Of a DNA stretch of 57,268 nucleotides, positions 55,254 to 57,268 are shown one piece after another. A program made the translations under genes and the position numbers. The DNA comes from Prevotella sp. (lineage in GTDB: Bacteria; Bacteroidota; Bacteroidia; Bacteroidales; Bacteroidaceae): assembly GCA_017445845.1 (NCBI GenBank), contig JAFSRY010000060.1, positions 1 through 57,268 on the forward strand, given 5' to 3'. Under the pieces are notes generated by a model, which made no database searches, was not told the DNA's origin, and saw nothing but the letters and a program-made list of their open reading frames with translations. Every line of letters starts with the position of its first letter. Position 1 is the first letter of the stretch.

Positions 55254-56879
55254 TTAAAAAGAGTGTGAATTTTGTTTTTTACCGAACAGGACGATGGCCG
55301 TGGCACAAGGATGAAGCGTCATCGACTGTGATTTCATGTCCGTTTGTCCGCTTTTCAGCAGGGTGCGGTTGTCTGCAGAATTCTCTGCACAGACATCCGT
55401 AGCCGAGACCTTAAAGACCGTCAGAGGTCTGTAGCCGGCAGGAACAGTCAGCTTTATTTTTTGCGCCTTGTCATACGACCTGTTAACCAAGGCAACCGCC
55501 AGCCCGTCACTGTTGGTAACGGCAGCCGCATCGATGAAGCAACAGTCGGCCAACCGTCCTTTCTGCGAGTCGTCGGTATCGCCTTCCACCCTCAGCGCAC
55601 TGAGTTCCAAGTCTTTAACGCCAGGTCCCACGACCTCCACGCCGACCGTTCTTCCCGTCATGAGCTTCCGGTAGAGTTGATAAAGATGATAGCAAGCCGA
55701 CGGATAGGCGTCTTGCTGACCGACGGTTTTTACGAGTCCGTGGCTGTTGACCGGGAAGATATAGTTGGCCATTCCTACATAAGGACTGGTCCGAATGAAA
55801 ACATTCAACATTCCCGCCATGATGGCAGCGTCGTAGAGTCGGCGGGCATCTTTCCGGGTGAAATGATATTTGTTCCCGTCGAAGACACTGTGTCGGCAGT
55901 TCCATTCGTCGATGCTGAGTCGTATGGGGGTTTCATTTCGTCCAAAGACTGCATTGTATTCCTTCAGACTTCCGATGAAATGGCGCAAATTTGCTTCTAC
56001 GAGCTCTGGCGCGAACAGTGTCAGTTGAGGCTCTTGCAGCTGACGGTCTTTTATGCGCGCAGTCATATAATAATGCATGGTGAGGAAGTCGAGATAAGGA
56101 CCGCATTTATCGGTCACCACCTTGTTCCACGAGCCTTTGTGTCCTACGCCCAGCAGCTTCGCCTCGGGCCACTTTTTCTTGATGGCTGTGGCATGGAGGA
56201 GCAGTAGTCCGGCATATTCTTCAGCCGATTCCACTTTATGGAACTTGTTACCAAGATAGTTCTCGTTGCCCAGGCAGAAATAGCTGACGCCATAAGGTTC
56301 CTCGTGTCCGTTGTGACTCCTGTAGGCCCCCCATGGTGTTTTGGGGTCTCCATTGACATATTCCACCCATTCCATCGAGTTTTCCACGGAATGATTGAAG
56401 GCATTGTTGTTGCCGATGGGGATGTTGATATAAGGCTGCGTTCCCACCTTTCGGCACCATTCGACGAACTCATCGGTACCAAAAGTGTAGTATTCATAAC
56501 CGCCCCAGATAAGCTCTTTCTGTGGTCTCCGTTCGCTGCCGACTCCCTTTTTCCAGTCATAGTCGTAGATGGCGGTCCCTGCTGGCCACCGCATGACAGG
56601 AATCTGCAGGTCCTTCAGCATTTTGGTGACGGTATTGTTTTCTGTTCCGTCCTTGTCGACAATGCCGCCATAGACAACACTATCGTTGCAGTCTTCCAGC
56701 ATTAGTCCATAGATCATCGGGTCTATGGCAGCGGAAAGTTCCAAGTCGGTGATGGTGACAGTCGTTGTAGTCTTACCTGTCACAGTCTGCCGGCAGATAG
56801 GATCTTGAGCGTTCAGCGTTGTCATGCCGTTGGCCAAGACTATTGACAGCAGCAAATTATTAAATATGTGATGTTTCAT
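55254..56879 (-). CDS. GH51 alpha-L-arabinofuranosidase-like enzyme, secreted
   Basis: 541 residues with a signal peptide (NNLLLSIVLANGMTTLNAQ). The (beta/alpha)8 barrel shows PVMRWPAG, IWGGYEYYTFGTDEF, the acid/base Glu206 in CLGNENYLGN, and the nucleophile Glu325 in LSIDEWN, followed by an alpha-L-arabinofuranosidase C-terminal beta-sandwich (about 400-535). GH51 enzymes release terminal arabinofuranose from arabinan or arabinoxylan. The acid/base region reads GNEN where many members have GNEMDG, so substrate may differ. It is not flanked by SusC/SusD genes. Confidence 0.87.
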   Translation of the reverse strand: MKHHIFNNLLLSIVLANGMTTLNAQDPICRQTVTGKTTTTVTITDLELSAAIDPMIYGLMLEDCNDSVVYGGIVDKDGTENNTVTKMLKDLQIPVMRWPAGTAIYDYDWKKGVGSERRPQKELIWGGYEYYTFGTDEFVEWCRKVGTQPYINIPIGNNNAFNHSVENSMEWVEYVNGDPKTPWGAYRSHNGHEEPYGVSYFCLGNENYLGNKFHKVESAEEYAGLLLLHATAIKKKWPEAKLLGVGHKGSWNKVVTDKCGPYLDFLTMHYYMTARIKDRQLQEPQLTLFAPELVEANLRHFIGSLKEYNAVFGRNETPIRLSIDEWNCRHSVFDGNKYHFTRKDARRLYDAAIMAGMLNVFIRTSPYVGMANYIFPVNSHGLVKTVGQQDAYPSACYHLYQLYRKLMTGRTVGVEVVGPGVKDLELSALRVEGDTDDSQKGRLADCCFIDAAAVTNSDGLAVALVNRSYDKAQKIKLTVPAGYRPLTVFKVSATDVCAENSADNRTLLKSGQTDMKSQSMTLHPCATAIVLFGKKQNSHSF

Positions 56880-56902
56880 GATTTTTTATGGTTTTGTGTC
56901 GG

Positions 56903-56910
56903 CAAAGTTA
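56903..56910 (-). promoter_or_regulatory. -7 box of the GH51 gene
   Basis: The minus strand reads TAACTTTG, 23 bp before the start codon. A TTTG (complement of 56927-56930) is 16 bp upstream, slightly closer than consensus. Confidence 0.5.
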
Positions 56911-56992
56911 CGAAAAAAGCTTGTAACAAAGAAGCAATTTTCTAAGATTAACGCAGAATCACCGTAAATAAAAGGCAAGACGGGGATTTAGA

Positions 56993-57144
56993 GAGGGTGT
57001 GTCAAAATGAAATACAGTCGTCCTACGGACGAGAAATCCAACAAATCTATACAAATCAATGTCCTGATACACAAGATGAAAGATTTTGGATAGATTTGTG
57101 AGATTTCTGCGCGAAGCGCACTACCTTCGTTTTGACACGCCCTC
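56993..57144. mobile_element. 152-bp MITE-like element with terminal inverted repeats and side hairpins
   Basis: GAGGGTGTGTCAAAATGAA (56993-57011) is matched by the inverse of 57126-57144 at 17 of 19 positions. Inside, 57033-57058 and about 57081-57107 form a second imperfect stem (GAAATC, ACAAATCTAT on one side, ATAGATTTGT, GATTTC on the other). Between outer and inner stems each side carries its own hairpin: CGTCC-TAC-GGACG (57019-57031) and TGCGC-GAA-GCGCA (57108-57120). There is no coding capacity. The rest of 56880-57268 shows only the GH51 promoter and a short AGAATT/AATTCT hairpin (57167-57181). Confidence 0.65.
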
Positions 57145-57268
57145 CTGACTTTTATCCTCCGTCGGTAGAATTAGCAATTCTTATGGGCGTTTTTTTATTT
57201 ATCCCGAATTTGTGAATTAGAGAAAGCGCAAGAAGAACAGTGCCCTCCGCTCGGAAATATTTACAAAA

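Noticed and set aside
57167-57196. Terminator at the right end (AGAATT/AATTCT then a T run)
   Set aside because: The stem has 6 A/T-rich pairs and is separated from the T run by 8 bases, and no gene ends there within the window.

Overview
The window reads as the chromosome of a member of the order Bacteroidales, most likely Prevotella or a close relative. The evidence is the promoter style (repeated TTTG-N19-TAnnTTTG boxes and few Shine-Dalgarno sites), a dcw cluster of Bacteroidetes type, surface proteins with a short Bacteroidetes-type C-terminal sorting motif, a C10 (interpain/streptopain) protease, and a DUF4292/EnvC/TPR lipoprotein operon. The species is inferred, not proven. Most of the sequence is coding, mostly on the minus strand, and no SusC/SusD pair, transposase or CRISPR array is present.

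Layout. 1-505: promoter and leader of what is probably an rRNA operon running left out of the window, then a purine-rich duplicated tract. 575-6266: an aspartyl protease lipoprotein, a Tat-exported phosphoesterase and a large GLUG-repeat surface protein. 6475-13524 (minus): an operon dut, TPR lipoprotein, DUF4292 lipoprotein, EnvC-like amidase activator, Pif1-like helicase. dgt diverges from dut, so two enzymes of dNTP pool control share one intergenic region.

15269-31661 (minus) is a complete division and cell wall cluster: mraZ, rsmH, ftsL-like, ftsI, murE, mraY, murD, ftsW, murG, murC, ftsQ, ftsA, ftsZ. It makes meso-DAP lipid II, polymerises it at the septum and supplies the cytokinetic ring. 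Three 10-bp-spaced TGGGN boxes beside the mraZ promoter look like a MraZ operator, and a hairpin after ftsZ ends the unit. murF and ddl are not in the cluster.

32464-34320 is a two-gene acyltransferase pair resembling the glycine/ornithine-lipid genes. 34423-41379 holds two GH2 glycosidases and a small secreted protein. 41414-45985 carries VanZ-like and CYTH proteins, a 47-residue membrane protein, prfB, a broken four-helix-bundle gene and an acyl-CoA synthetase. 46657-51922 is a C10 protease followed by a GH76 enzyme; 52067-55181 is dapB-lepB-wbqC; 55254-56879 is a GH51 arabinofuranosidase.

The intergenic DNA is the most unusual part. It holds: (a) a frameshifted S23-type four-helix-bundle gene bracketed by inverted tracts of 7-bp repeats, with a solo copy of one arm 2.2 kb away; (b) a 152-bp element with 19-bp terminal inverted repeats and side hairpins in both arms; (c) 22-bp tandem repeats at four loci, two of them related in sequence; (d) a duplicated intergenic block of about 130 bp on both sides of lepB; (e) a 632-bp segment bounded by inverted repeats of about 23 bp between mraZ and the acyltransferase pair; and (f) a 67-bp nested palindrome. 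These were found by eye. Copy number elsewhere in the genome could not be tested.
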